Shown: positions 48,250-58,181 of the stretch, piece after piece | How positions within the stretch are numbered: the first letter of the stretch is position 1 | How the letters are laid out: every line of letters starts with the position of its first letter | Origin: Pseudomonas sp. G2-4 | Lineage (GTDB): Bacteria > Pseudomonadota > Gammaproteobacteria > Pseudomonadales > Pseudomonadaceae | NCBI RefSeq assembly: GCF_030064125.1 | Contig: NZ_CP125957.1 | Location: 434,001-498,000, forward strand | Length of the DNA stretch: 64,000 nt | Direction: 5' to 3' | Notes under the pieces: model-generated | The model's input: the letters and a program-made list of their open reading frames with translations, nothing else | Databases searched by the model: none | What the model was told of the DNA's origin: nothing | Made by a program: the position numbers and the translations under genes

Positions 48250-49899
48250 TTACAGCAGGATGGTGCGGATGTCGCCCAGCAGGTCGCTCAGACGCTTGGT
48301 GAAGCGTGCAGCGGCAGCGCCGTTGATCACACGGTGATCGTAGGACAGCGACAGTGGCAGCATCAGCTTTGGCTGGAAGGCTTTACCGTCCCAGACAGGC
48401 TGGATGGTGGCCTTGGAAACACCCAGGATCGCCACTTCCGGCGCGTTGACGATCGGCGTGAAGCCGGTGCCGCCAATGTGGCCGAGGCTGGAAATGGTGA
48501 AACAGGCACCCTGCATGTCGTCGGCGGTGAGCTTCTTGTTCCGGGCTTTTTCGGCCAGGGCAGCGGCTTCGCCAGCCAGTTGCAGCAGGCTCTTCTGGTC
48601 AACGTTGCGGATGACCGGTACCAGCAGGCCTTCCGGAGTGTCGACGGCAAAGCCGATGTGCACGTATTTCTTGCGGATCACAGCCTTGCCGCTTGGGGCC
48701 AGGGAGCTGTTGAAGTCCGGCAGTTCCTTGAGCAGGTGCGCACAGGCCTTGAGCAGCAGCGGCAGCACGGTCAGCTTCACGCCGGCCTTTTCCGCCACGG
48801 CTTTCTGCGCGACGCGGAAAGCTTCCAGCTCGGTGATGTCGGCCTGGTCGAACTGAGTCACATGGGGAATGTTCAGCCAGCTGCGATGCAGGCTCGACGC
48901 GCCGATTTGCATCAGGCGAGTCATTGCCACTTCTTCGGTTTCGCCGAAACGGCTGAAGTCCACCGCCGGAATCGGCGGGATACCCGCGCCGCCGGTGGCG
49001 CCTTCGGCCGGTGCGTTCTTGGCCTTCTGCATCATGGCCTTGACGTAGGCTTGCACGTCTTCCTTCAGCACGCGGCCGTGTGGGCCACTTGGACCGACGG
49101 CCGACAGCTCGACACCGAATTCACGGGCCAGCTGACGCACCGCCGGGCCGGCGTGCACCTTGGCACCGCTTGGCGCAGGTGCGGCGGCAGGCGCTGGCGC
49201 TGCTTCAGCCTTGGCGGCGGGCGCGGCAGCAGCCGGAGCCGGAGCCGGAGCGGCTTCGGTCTTGGCAGCCGGCGCAGCGGCCTGGGCTGGCGCGGCAGGC
49301 GCGGCGGCACCGGCTACTTTCAGCTTCAGGATCAGGTCACCGGTACCCACTTCGTCTTCCAGCTTGATCTCGACGCTTTCCACCACACCGGCGGCTGGCG
49401 ACGGGATTTCCATGCTGGCCTTGTCGGATTCCAGGGTGATCAGCGACTGGTCGGCTTCGACGGTGTCGCCAACCTTGACCAGTACTTCGATGATCTTGGC
49501 CTTGCCCGACGAACCGATGTCCGGAACATGAATGTCCTGGACCGTGGCAGCCGCAGCCGCAGGCGCAGCAGCCGGGGCGGGAGCCGCCTCGGCAGCCGGT
49601 GCCGCGGCAGGCTTTTCAGCTGCCGCCGCCGGTGCAGGCGCGGCCGCCTCAGGCGCCGCTGCGGCGCCCTCGACTTCCAGCTCCAGCAGTTCGTCGCCTT
49701 CTTTCAGGCGATCGCCCAGCTTCACTTTCAGGCTCTTGATGATACCGGCCTTCGGCGCAGGCACTTCCATGCTGGCCTTGTCCGATTCAAGCGTCAGGAT
49801 GCTCTGGTCGGCTTCGATACGGTCGCCGACCTTCACAAACAGTTCAATTACTTCACCTTCACCGCTGCCGATGTCAGGTACGCGAATGAGTTCGCTCAC
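48250..49899 (-). CDS. aceF: pyruvate dehydrogenase E2, dihydrolipoyllysine acetyltransferase
   Basis: A 549-residue E2 with two lipoyl domains, lipoylated at Lys41 and Lys160 (both ESDKAS), each followed by a long Ala/Pro-rich flexible linker. A peripheral subunit-binding domain (VHAGPAVRQLAREFG...) and a catalytic core follow, with the active-site motif SYDHRVINGAAAARF. It transfers the acetyl group to CoA and forms the core of the complex. The E. coli protein has three lipoyl domains; two is common in pseudomonads. It lies 11 nt after aceE in the same operon. Confidence 0.97.
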   Translation of the reverse strand: MSELIRVPDIGSGEGEVIELFVKVGDRIEADQSILTLESDKASMEVPAPKAGIIKSLKVKLGDRLKEGDELLELEVEGAAAAPEAAAPAPAAAAEKPAAAPAAEAAPAPAAAPAAAAATVQDIHVPDIGSSGKAKIIEVLVKVGDTVEADQSLITLESDKASMEIPSPAAGVVESVEIKLEDEVGTGDLILKLKVAGAAAPAAPAQAAAPAAKTEAAPAPAPAAAAPAAKAEAAPAPAAAPAPSGAKVHAGPAVRQLAREFGVELSAVGPSGPHGRVLKEDVQAYVKAMMQKAKNAPAEGATGGAGIPPIPAVDFSRFGETEEVAMTRLMQIGASSLHRSWLNIPHVTQFDQADITELEAFRVAQKAVAEKAGVKLTVLPLLLKACAHLLKELPDFNSSLAPSGKAVIRKKYVHIGFAVDTPEGLLVPVIRNVDQKSLLQLAGEAAALAEKARNKKLTADDMQGACFTISSLGHIGGTGFTPIVNAPEVAILGVSKATIQPVWDGKAFQPKLMLPLSLSYDHRVINGAAAARFTKRLSDLLGDIRTILL

Positions 49900-49910
49900 G
49901 AAAATTCTCC

Positions 49911-52556
49911 TCAGCAGTCCAGTGGGTTGCGTTTTTCTGGATCGATGCCGAACTTGGCGATGGCTTCGGCCACCACTTTAGGTTCGATATCGCCACGGTC
50001 AGCCAGGGCTTCCAGGGCTGCCAACACAACGAACTTACGGTCGACTTCGAAGAAGTGACGCAGCTTCTTGCGGCTGTCGCTACGGCCGAAACCGTCGGTG
50101 CCCAGCACCTTGAATTCCTTGGATGGAACCCACTGGCGGATCTGCTCGGCGAACAGCTTCATGTAGTCGGTAGAGGCGATGACCGGACCTTTACGGCCGT
50201 TCAGGCACTCTTCGACGTAGCTCAGCTTAGGCTTCTGGCCCGGGTGCAGACGGTTGCTGCGCTCCACGGCCAGGCCATCGCGACGCAGTTCGTTGAAGCT
50301 GGTGACGCTCCAGACGTCGGCGCCGACGTTGAACTCTTCCCGCAGGATCTTCGCGGCTTCACGCACTTCGCGCAGGATGGTGCCGGAGCCCATCAGCTGG
50401 ACGTGGTGCGCTGCTTCGCGGGTGTCTTCCTCGAGCAGGTACATGCCCTTGACGATGCCCGCTTCCACGCCGGCCGGCATGGCTGGCTGCTGGTAGGACT
50501 CGTTCATCACGGTGATGTAGTAGAAGACGTCCTGTTGCTCTTCGGTCATCTTCTTCATGCCGTCCTGGATGATCACCGCCAGCTCGTAGCCGTAGGTTGG
50601 ATCATAGGTGCGGCAGTTCGGGATGGTCCCGGCCAGCATGTGGCTGTGGCCGTCTTCGTGCTGCAGGCCTTCACCGTTGAGGGTGGTCCGGCCGGCGGTA
50701 CCGCCGATCAGGAAGCCACGGGTACGGCTGTCGCCGGCGGCCCAGGCCAGGTCGCCGATACGCTGGAAGCCGAACATCGAGTAGAAGATGTAGAACGGCA
50801 GCATCGGCTGGTTGTGGCTGGAGTACGAAGTACCGGCGGCAATGAAGGAGCTCATGGCGCCCGCTTCGTTGATGCCTTCTTCGAGGATCTGGCCCTTCTT
50901 GTCTTCGCGGTAGAACATCACCTGGTCTTTATCGACTGGCTCGTAGAGCTGGCCGACGGACGAGTAGATGCCCAACTGACGGAACATGCCTTCCATGCCG
51001 AAGGTACGGGCTTCGTCCGGGATGATCGGGACGATGCGCTGGCCGATTTCCTTGTCCTTGACCAGCTGCGCGAGGATTCGCACGAAGGCCATGGTGGTGG
51101 AGATTTCACGGTCGCCCGAGCCGTCCAGGATCGCCTTGAGGGTCTCCAGTGGCGGCGTTGGGAGGCTGAAGCTCTTGGCGCGACGCTGCGGCACGAAACC
51201 GCCCAGTGCGGCACGGCGCTCGGCCAGGTAACGGGCTTCGGCGCTGCCTTCTTCGGGCTTGAAGAACGGCAGGTTTTCCAGCTCGCTGTCCTTGACCGGA
51301 ATGTCGAAACGGTCGCGGAACAGCTTCAGGCTGTCGACATCGACTTTCTTGGTGTTGTGCGCGGTGTTCTTCGCTTCGCCTGCACCGGTGCCATAACCCT
51401 TGATGGTCTTGGCCAGGATGACGGTCGGCTGCTCTTTGTGGTTGACCGCCTGATGGTACGCCGCGTAGACCTTGTACGGGTCGTGGCCGCCTCGGTTGAG
51501 TTTCCAGATCTCGTCGTCGGACAGGTCGGCAACCATTGCCTTGAGTTCAGGCGAGTTGAAGAAGTGCTCGCGGACAAACGCACCGTCCTTGGCCTTGTAG
51601 TTCTGGTACTCGCCGTCGATGACTTCGTCCATGCGACGCTGCAGGATGCCGTCGACGTCCTTGGCCAGCAGAGGGTCCCAGAAACGGCCCCAGATGACTT
51701 TGTTAACGTTCCACTGGGCGCCACGGAACACGCCTTCGAGTTCCTGGATGATCTTGGCGTTGCCGCGAACCGGGCCGTCGAGGCGCTGCAGGTTGCAGTT
51801 GATGACGAAGATCAGGTTGTCCAGCTTCTCGCGGCCGGCCAGGGAGATAGCGCCCAGGGATTCCGGCTCGTCGCACTCGCCGTCGCCCATGAAGCACCAG
51901 ACTTTCTGCTTGCCGGCCGGGATGAAGCCGCGAGCTTCCAGGTACTTCATGAAACGTGCCTGGTAGATCGCCTGGATCGGGCCCAGGCCCATGGAAACGG
52001 TCGGGAACTGCCAGAAGTCAGGCATCAGCCAAGGGTGCGGGTACGAGGATAGGCCGTTGCCGTCCACTTCCTGGCGGAAGTTGTTCATCTGGTCTTCGGT
52101 GATGCGGCCTTCCATGAACGCACGGGCGTAGACGCCTGGCGATGCGTGACCCTGGAAGTAGATCAGGTCGCCGCCGTGTTCGTCGGTCGGGGCCTGGAAG
52201 AAGTAGTTGAAGCCGATGTCATACAGCGTCGCGCTGGAGGCGAAGCTGGAGATGTGACCGCCCAGGTCAGAATCTTTCAGGTTGGTACGCATGACCATGG
52301 CCAACGCGTTCCAACGTACCAACGAGCGAATGCGGCGTTCCATGAACAGGTCGCCAGGCATGCGTGCTTCGTGGGTCACAGGGATCGTGTTGCGGTATGG
52401 CGTAGTGATGGCGTAGGGCAGTTGCGAACCGCTGCGGGTTGCGAGTTCGCCCATACGGGTCATCAGATAATGAGCACGGTCTTCGCCTTCTTTGTCGAGA
52501 ACCGATTCCAGGGCGTCCAGCCATTCCTGGGTTTCGACGGGATCGAGGTCTTGCAT
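49911..52556 (-). CDS. aceE: pyruvate dehydrogenase E1 component
   Basis: An 881-residue homodimeric-type E1 that decarboxylates pyruvate with thiamine diphosphate and acetylates the E2 lipoyl group. The ThDP motif is visible as GDGECDEPESLGAI ending in NCNLQRLDG. The C-terminus (DPEKRNPLDC) is typical. It starts at 52556 and is divergent from glnE. Two identical dyads and a TATAAT sequence lie upstream. Confidence 0.97.
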   Translation of the reverse strand: MQDLDPVETQEWLDALESVLDKEGEDRAHYLMTRMGELATRSGSQLPYAITTPYRNTIPVTHEARMPGDLFMERRIRSLVRWNALAMVMRTNLKDSDLGGHISSFASSATLYDIGFNYFFQAPTDEHGGDLIYFQGHASPGVYARAFMEGRITEDQMNNFRQEVDGNGLSSYPHPWLMPDFWQFPTVSMGLGPIQAIYQARFMKYLEARGFIPAGKQKVWCFMGDGECDEPESLGAISLAGREKLDNLIFVINCNLQRLDGPVRGNAKIIQELEGVFRGAQWNVNKVIWGRFWDPLLAKDVDGILQRRMDEVIDGEYQNYKAKDGAFVREHFFNSPELKAMVADLSDDEIWKLNRGGHDPYKVYAAYHQAVNHKEQPTVILAKTIKGYGTGAGEAKNTAHNTKKVDVDSLKLFRDRFDIPVKDSELENLPFFKPEEGSAEARYLAERRAALGGFVPQRRAKSFSLPTPPLETLKAILDGSGDREISTTMAFVRILAQLVKDKEIGQRIVPIIPDEARTFGMEGMFRQLGIYSSVGQLYEPVDKDQVMFYREDKKGQILEEGINEAGAMSSFIAAGTSYSSHNQPMLPFYIFYSMFGFQRIGDLAWAAGDSRTRGFLIGGTAGRTTLNGEGLQHEDGHSHMLAGTIPNCRTYDPTYGYELAVIIQDGMKKMTEEQQDVFYYITVMNESYQQPAMPAGVEAGIVKGMYLLEEDTREAAHHVQLMGSGTILREVREAAKILREEFNVGADVWSVTSFNELRRDGLAVERSNRLHPGQKPKLSYVEECLNGRKGPVIASTDYMKLFAEQIRQWVPSKEFKVLGTDGFGRSDSRKKLRHFFEVDRKFVVLAALEALADRGDIEPKVVAEAIAKFGIDPEKRNPLDC

Positions 52557-52626
52557 GGCTTGCTCCAGGGCGGAAAGGCTACCAGAATCGGTTGCCTGAG
52601 TTTGCGACTGGCCTTGTGGGCAGACG

Positions 52627-52632
52627 ATTATA
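52627..52632 (-). promoter_or_regulatory. candidate -10 box for aceE
   Basis: TATAAT on the minus strand, 71 nt before the aceE start codon. No good -35 match lies 16-18 bp further upstream, so the promoter may depend on an activator. Confidence 0.35.
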
Positions 52633-52666
52633 AATTCTTGGATTGCCGAAGGGTTGTTTCGGCGGC

Positions 52667-52681
52667 GTGTAGTTTTACTAC
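52667..52681. promoter_or_regulatory. operator-like dyad 1 in the aceE-glnE gap
   Basis: GTGTAGTTTTACTAC contains a perfect dyad GTAGT-TTT-ACTAC. An identical site in reverse complement lies 49 bp away, so the two make a 15-bp perfect inverted repeat. The pattern TGTAGTnnnACTACA is close to the dyads described for HexR-type central carbon regulators, but the regulator is not identified here. The 384-nt gap holds no gene. Confidence 0.6.
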
Positions 52682-52730
52682 AAATCGTCGGCCGTTTCAG
52701 CCTTTCGAATGTATAGACGAGTAGTAAAAC

Positions 52731-52745
52731 TACACATGAGCAGCT
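52731..52745. promoter_or_regulatory. operator-like dyad 2 in the aceE-glnE gap
   Basis: GTAGTAAAACTACAC, the exact reverse complement of dyad 1, centred 64 bp from it (about six helical turns), a spacing that would allow looping or cooperative binding. It lies about 196 nt before glnE, so either gene could be the target. Confidence 0.6.
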
Positions 52746-52940
52746 CGTGGCCCCTCGTTTCGTTGTGAGAATAATCGTTACTGTTGGTCTTTAGCCAACT
52801 CGAACAGGTAAAAACTTGATGCAGGCTGCCAATAAAATCAGATTTTCAGCTATTTATCATCTTTGTTCGACAGTCGATCAGGTAGTGTCTTTTGAAAAAA
52901 CACTACATCCAGCCTTTCCCGCGCCGACCAAGGATAGACC

Positions 52941-55880
52941 ATGAGCCTGCCCACGCTTGTCGAAGTACCGGCCATTCTCCAGTCATTGGTCAGCCGTGCC
53001 GAGCAGTCGTTCCGTGCGGCGGTCGCCTCGCTGGACGACGATCACGGGCTGTCCGCCTGGACGCCCGAGCGCTGGGACGAGTTCAAGCGCATTGCCGCGG
53101 CCAGTGATTTTGTCATCGAGCAAAGTGTCCGCGACCCATCGATGCTGCTGGAGTTGGTGCGCAGTGGCGAGCTGGATCGCAGCTTCGGCCCCGGTGAAAT
53201 GTGCGCGCAGATCGGTACCGCCGTGCAGGCCGCCGAGACTGAGGATGAGCTGGGCCGCGTCCTGCGCCGCCAGCGCACCCGCCAGCAGGTGCGGATCATC
53301 TGGCGCGACCTGACACGCCGGGCCGATCTGGTCCAGACCTGTCGCGACCTCTCGGACATGGCCGACACCTGCATCGACCAGGCCTATCAATGGCTCTACC
53401 AGCGCCTCATTCAGCAGTTTGGCACCCCGACTGGCCGGCGCAGCGGTGAGGCGCAGCACATGGTCATCCTGGGCATGGGCAAGCTCGGTGCGGTGGAGCT
53501 GAACCTTTCTTCGGACATCGACCTGATTTTCGCCTACCCCGAGGGCGGCGAAACCGTCGGGGCGAAACGGCCGCTGGATAACCAGGAATTTTTCATTCGC
53601 GTTGGCCAGCGCCTGATCAAGGCTTTGGACCCGATGACCGTCGACGGTTTCGTGTTCCGCGTCGACATGCGCCTGCGCCCCTACGGTTCGGCCGGCGCAC
53701 TGGTACTGAGCTTCAACGCGTTGGAGCAGTATTACCAGGATCAGGGCCGCGACTGGGAGCGCTACGCGATGATCAAGGCGCGGGTGGTGGCGGGCGACCA
53801 GGTGGCCGGCGCGCAACTGCTCGACATGCTGCGACCGTTCGTTTATCGCCGTTATCTGGATTTCTCCGCCATCGAAGCGCTGCGCACCATGAAGCAGCTG
53901 ATCCAGCAGGAAGTGCGGCGCAAGGGCATGGCCGACAACATCAAGCTGGGCTCGGGCGGGATTCGCGAGGTGGAGTTCATAGCCCAGGCGTTCCAGTTGA
54001 TTCACGGCGGGCGCGACTTGAGCTTGCAGCAACGGCCGTTGCTCAAAGTGCTAGGCACCTTGGAGGGGCAGGGTTACCTGCCGGCCAAGGTGATTGACGA
54101 GTTGCGCCAGGGCTACGAATTCCTGCGCTACACCGAGCATGCGATCCAGGCGATTGCCGACCGTCAGACCCAGATGTTGCCAGACAGCCCGCAGGACCAA
54201 GCGCGCATTGCGTTCATGCTGGGTTTTTCCGACTGGCCGGCCTTCCATGAGCAATTGATGTACTGGCGCGGACGGGTTGCCTGGCATTTCGGCCAGGTCA
54301 TCGCTGACCCGGATGAAGACGAGGGCAGCGAAAGCGAAGTGGTGGTGGGTGGCGAATGGTTGCCGTTGTGGGAAGACAGCCAGGATGAAGAGGCGGCATG
54401 TCGTCAGTTGCAAGAGGGTGGTTTTGTCGATGCGTCCAAAGCCCTCAAGGCTCTGGCGGCCTTGCGCGGCAGTCCGCAATTGCGTGCCATGCAACGCTTG
54501 GGGCGCGAGCGACTGGATGCGTTTATTCCGCGCCTGTTGGCCCAGGCGGTGGAACATGCCAATCCCGACCTGGTGCTTGAGCGGGTGCTGCCGCTGGTGG
54601 AAGCGGTTGCCCGCCGCTCGGCCTACCTGGTGCTGCTGACGGAAAACCCCGGCGCCCTGCGGCGTTTGCTGACGCTGTGTGCGGCCAGTCCGTGGATCGC
54701 TGAGCAGATCACGCGTTTTCCGCTGTTGCTCGATGAATTGCTCAACGAGGGCCGTTTGTTCAAGCCGCCCCTGGCGCCGGAACTGGCCGCTGAGTTGCGT
54801 GAACGCCTGACGCGCATCCCCGAGGATGACCTTGAGCAGCAGATGGAGGCGCTGCGACATTTCAAACTGGCGCATCGCCTGCGGGTGGCGGCTTCGGAAA
54901 TCGCCGGCAGCCTGCCGTTGATGAAAGTCAGCGACTACCTGACCTGGCTGGCCGAGGCCATCCTCGAACAGGTGCTGGCCCTGGCCTGGCGCCAAACCGT
55001 GGCCAAGCATGGCGTGCCACTGCGCACCGATGGCAGCCTGTGCGATCCGGGCTTCATTATTGTCGGTTATGGGAAAGTCGGCGGCCTGGAATTGGGGCAT
55101 GGTTCCGACTTGGACCTGGTGTTCATCCACGATGGCGACCCGCAGGCGGAAACCGATGGGCCGAAACCTATCGACGGCGCGCAGTTCTTCACCCGGCTCG
55201 GCCAGCGGATCATTCACTTGCTGACCGCCCAGACCAACTCCGGGCAGTTGTATGAAGTGGACATGCGCCTGCGGCCGTCTGGAGCATCGGGGTTGCTGGT
55301 CAGTTCCCTCGGGGCGTTTGCCCGTTATCAGGAGAACGAGGCTTGGACCTGGGAGCATCAGGCGTTGGTGCGGGCCCGGGTGCTGGTGGGCAGCCAGGAT
55401 GTGGGCCGGGCGTTCGAGAGCGTTCGCGCCCAGGTGCTGGGGCGCAAGCGTGATTTGCCAATGTTGCGCCAGGAGGTCAGCGAGATGCGCGCCAAGATGC
55501 GCGATAATCTGGGCAGCAAGGCCACCGTCGCCGGGACCGCGCCAAATGCCTTCGAGGCCACGGCGCCCTTCGATCTCAAGCAGGATGCCGGAGGTATCGT
55601 CGATATTGAATTTATGGTGCAATACGCGGCCTTGGCGTGGTCCGAGGAGCATCCGTCGCTGCTGCGCTACACCGATAACATCCGCATCCTGGAAGGGTTG
55701 CAGGAGGTCGGTCTGATGCCGGCAGAAGACGCCACCCTGTTGCGCGAGGCCTATAAAGCCTACCGCTCCGCCGCTCACCGCCAGGCGTTGCAGAAAGATG
55801 CCGGGGTGATTGCAGGCGACCAGTTCGTAGCTGAACGCCAGCAGGTGTTGCGGATCTGGCGGGAGCTGGGGCTGAGCTGA
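52941..55880 (+). CDS. glnE: bifunctional glutamine synthetase adenylyltransferase/adenylyl-removing enzyme
   Basis: A 979-residue protein with two nucleotidyltransferase domains. The N-terminal deadenylylase half has GMGKLGAVELNLSSDIDLIF and the C-terminal adenylylase half has GYGKVGGLELGHGSDLDLVF. Each is followed by a GlnD-like helical domain. It switches glutamine synthetase off and on in response to PII and glutamine. The ATG at 52941 follows a purine-rich AAGGATAG. It is followed by a REP pair, then the LPS core operon. Confidence 0.97.
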   Translation: MSLPTLVEVPAILQSLVSRAEQSFRAAVASLDDDHGLSAWTPERWDEFKRIAAASDFVIEQSVRDPSMLLELVRSGELDRSFGPGEMCAQIGTAVQAAETEDELGRVLRRQRTRQQVRIIWRDLTRRADLVQTCRDLSDMADTCIDQAYQWLYQRLIQQFGTPTGRRSGEAQHMVILGMGKLGAVELNLSSDIDLIFAYPEGGETVGAKRPLDNQEFFIRVGQRLIKALDPMTVDGFVFRVDMRLRPYGSAGALVLSFNALEQYYQDQGRDWERYAMIKARVVAGDQVAGAQLLDMLRPFVYRRYLDFSAIEALRTMKQLIQQEVRRKGMADNIKLGSGGIREVEFIAQAFQLIHGGRDLSLQQRPLLKVLGTLEGQGYLPAKVIDELRQGYEFLRYTEHAIQAIADRQTQMLPDSPQDQARIAFMLGFSDWPAFHEQLMYWRGRVAWHFGQVIADPDEDEGSESEVVVGGEWLPLWEDSQDEEAACRQLQEGGFVDASKALKALAALRGSPQLRAMQRLGRERLDAFIPRLLAQAVEHANPDLVLERVLPLVEAVARRSAYLVLLTENPGALRRLLTLCAASPWIAEQITRFPLLLDELLNEGRLFKPPLAPELAAELRERLTRIPEDDLEQQMEALRHFKLAHRLRVAASEIAGSLPLMKVSDYLTWLAEAILEQVLALAWRQTVAKHGVPLRTDGSLCDPGFIIVGYGKVGGLELGHGSDLDLVFIHDGDPQAETDGPKPIDGAQFFTRLGQRIIHLLTAQTNSGQLYEVDMRLRPSGASGLLVSSLGAFARYQENEAWTWEHQALVRARVLVGSQDVGRAFESVRAQVLGRKRDLPMLRQEVSEMRAKMRDNLGSKATVAGTAPNAFEATAPFDLKQDAGGIVDIEFMVQYAALAWSEEHPSLLRYTDNIRILEGLQEVGLMPAEDATLLREAYKAYRSAAHRQALQKDAGVIAGDQFVAERQQVLRIWRELGLS

Positions 55881-55889
55881 AACTTTAAA

Positions 55890-55979
55890 TGTGGGAGCGA
55901 GCCTGCTCGCGATAGCGGAGTGTCAGGCGACATTGATGTTGGATGTGATGGTCTCTTCGCGAGCAGGCTCGCTCCCACA
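55890..55979. repeat. REP pair (inverted, GTGGGAGCGAG type)
   Basis: A 90-bp inverted pair (TGTGGGAGCGAGCCTGCTCG at each end, inverted) in the gap between glnE and waaF. Confidence 0.92.
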
Positions 55980-56086
55980 GTAGATGGGTGGTGTGTTGTA
56001 GATTAAGGCAACAGGTAACGACCTAAGCCACAGTGATTCTCGAGGCGGGGAGGCGTAGGCCTCCCCGTATCGTTTTTGGAAACCAC

Positions 56087-57121
56087 ATGAATATTCTGAT
56101 CGTTGGGCCCAGCTGGGTCGGTGACATGGTGATGGCGCAGACACTGTTCCAGTGCCTGAAACAGCGCCATCCACAGTGCGAAATCGACGTCCTGGCTCCA
56201 GAGTGGAGCCGGCCGATCCTTGAGCGCATGCCTGAGGTACGCAAGGCCTTGAGCTTCCCGCTCGGCCACGGTGTGCTGGAGCTGGCGACCCGTCGGCGCA
56301 TCGGTAAATCCCTGGCCGGTCAGTATGACCAGGCGATCCTGCTGCCCAATTCCTTGAAATCGGCGCTGGTGCCGTTCTTCGCTGGTATCCCCAAGCGCAC
56401 CGGCTGGCGTGGCGAGTTCCGCTACGGCCTGCTCAACGACGTGCGCACGTTGGACAAAGACCGCTACCCACTGATGATCGAACGCTTCATGGCCCTGGCC
56501 TACGATCCGGGTGTCGAGTTGCCCAAGCCGTATCCACGTCCGAACCTGCAGATCGATCCGGCCTCCCGTGAAGCGGCGCTGGCCAAGTTCGGCCTGAGCC
56601 TGGACCGTCCGGTGCTGGCCCTGTGTCCGGGCGCAGAGTTTGGTGAGTCCAAGCGCTGGCCGGCGGAGCATTACGCCCAGGTCGCGGAGGCAAAGATTCG
56701 CGACGGCTGGCAAGTCTGGCTGTTCGGTTCGAAAAACGATCATTCGGTGGGCGAAGACATTCGCTCGCGGTTGATCCCGGGCCTTCGGGAAGAGTCGGTG
56801 AACCTCAGCGGCGATACGTCCCTGGCCGAGGCCATCGACCTGCTGTCCTGCGCCGATTCGGTGGTGTCCAACGACTCCGGCCTGATGCACGTGGCCGCCG
56901 CCCTGAATCGACCATTAGTGGCGGTCTACGGCTCCACTTCGCCGGGCTTCACGCCGCCGTTGGCCGACAAGGTCGAGGTCGTGCGCCTGGGTATCGAGTG
57001 CAGCCCATGCTTCGACCGCACCTGCCGATTTGGTCATTACAACTGCTTGCGCCAGCTCATGCCACCGTCGGTGAATGAAGCCCTGGACCGTTTGCAAGGC
57101 ACACCCGTGGAGGTTCAGTAA
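56087..57121 (+). CDS. waaF: LPS heptosyltransferase II
   Basis: A 344-residue GT9 transferase that adds the second heptose to the inner core. It starts MNILIVGPSWVGDMVMAQ, the classic waaF opening, and carries the nucleotide-sugar region LCPGAEFGESKRWP and the C-terminal SNDSGLMHVAAAL. The start at 56087 is chosen for this N-terminus; the frame extends 18 codons upstream without support. It is the first gene of the core operon seen here. Confidence 0.95.
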   Translation: MNILIVGPSWVGDMVMAQTLFQCLKQRHPQCEIDVLAPEWSRPILERMPEVRKALSFPLGHGVLELATRRRIGKSLAGQYDQAILLPNSLKSALVPFFAGIPKRTGWRGEFRYGLLNDVRTLDKDRYPLMIERFMALAYDPGVELPKPYPRPNLQIDPASREAALAKFGLSLDRPVLALCPGAEFGESKRWPAEHYAQVAEAKIRDGWQVWLFGSKNDHSVGEDIRSRLIPGLREESVNLSGDTSLAEAIDLLSCADSVVSNDSGLMHVAAALNRPLVAVYGSTSPGFTPPLADKVEVVRLGIECSPCFDRTCRFGHYNCLRQLMPPSVNEALDRLQGTPVEVQ

Positions 57122-57122
57122 C

Positions 57123-58181
57123 TTGCGGGTATTGCTGATCAAGACCTCTTCGCTGGGGGATGTTATTCACACCCTGCCGGCGCTGACCGACGCGGCGCGG
57201 GCGATTCCTGGCATTAAGTTCGATTGGGTCGTGGAAGAAGGCTTCGCCGAAATTCCCACCTGGCATCCGGCCGTGGGCAAGGTTATCCCGGTGGCTATCC
57301 GGCGCTGGCGCAAGAACCTCTGGCAAACCATCAAGAACGGTGAGTGGCGACGCTTCAAACAGAGCGTGCGCGTGCAAAAGTACGACCTGGTCATCGATGC
57401 CCAGGGCCTGCTGAAAAGCGCCTGGCTGACCCGTTACGTCAAGGCCCCGGTGGCCGGTCTGGATAAGGATTCAGCCCGGGAACCCTTGGCCGCGCGTTTC
57501 TATTCCCGGCGCCTGGCGGTGGCCAGGAGTCAGCACGCGGTTGAGCGCGTGCGTCAATTGTTCGCCCTGGCGCTGGGCTATGACTTGCCGCAAACCCGGG
57601 GCAGCTATGGCCTCAACATCGACCGACTGGTGGAGTTGCCACGCCCTTATCCCTACGTGGTGTTCCTGCATGGCACGACCTGGGAGTCCAAGCACTGGCC
57701 CGAGCTCTATTGGCGCCAGCTCACCGAGCGCATGGGGCAGTTCGGCGTGGTGGTAAAACTGCCGTGGGGCAACCCGGCCGAGAAGGCTCGGGCTGAACGT
57801 ATCGCCAGCGGGTTGCGCAACGCCCTGGTGCTGCCGAAGCTGAATCTGGGGGGAATGGGCAAGATACTCGCCGGCGCCCAGGCCTGCGTGGCCGTGGACA
57901 CGGGTCTCGGTCACCTGGCCGCGGCCTTGGACGTGCCGACGATTTCGCTGCTCGGTCCGACGAATCCGGTGCTGACGGGTGCCTACGGCAAGGACCAGAT
58001 CCACCTCGCCAGCGATTTCCCTTGTGCGCCCTGCATGCAAAAGCAGTGCACTTACCCGCCGACCGCCGAAGATGCCCGGCGGTTTGATCTGAAACGCGAG
58101 CAGCCCCTGTGCTTCACGCGTCTGAACCCCGAGCGTGTTGCCAGCCACCTGAGCACGTTATTGGCTGAGGAGCCACGCTGA
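57123..58181 (+). CDS. waaC: LPS heptosyltransferase I
   Basis: A 352-residue GT9 transferase that adds the first heptose to Kdo. The N-terminus MRVLLIKTSSLGDVIHTLPAL is diagnostic if a TTG at 57123 is used as start. GGAGG ends 8 nt before that TTG, which supports it. VDTGLGHLAAALDVP is the conserved C-terminal motif. It starts 1 nt after the waaF stop and its own stop overlaps waaG. Confidence 0.94.
   Translation: MRVLLIKTSSLGDVIHTLPALTDAARAIPGIKFDWVVEEGFAEIPTWHPAVGKVIPVAIRRWRKNLWQTIKNGEWRRFKQSVRVQKYDLVIDAQGLLKSAWLTRYVKAPVAGLDKDSAREPLAARFYSRRLAVARSQHAVERVRQLFALALGYDLPQTRGSYGLNIDRLVELPRPYPYVVFLHGTTWESKHWPELYWRQLTERMGQFGVVVKLPWGNPAEKARAERIASGLRNALVLPKLNLGGMGKILAGAQACVAVDTGLGHLAAALDVPTISLLGPTNPVLTGAYGKDQIHLASDFPCAPCMQKQCTYPPTAEDARRFDLKREQPLCFTRLNPERVASHLSTLLAEEPR

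Noticed and set aside
50055..52052. A 665-codon plus-strand frame opposite aceE, and similar long frames opposite aceF and the MscK-like gene
   Set aside because: All lie wholly antisense to well-recognised genes and show no domain or ribosome site of their own.
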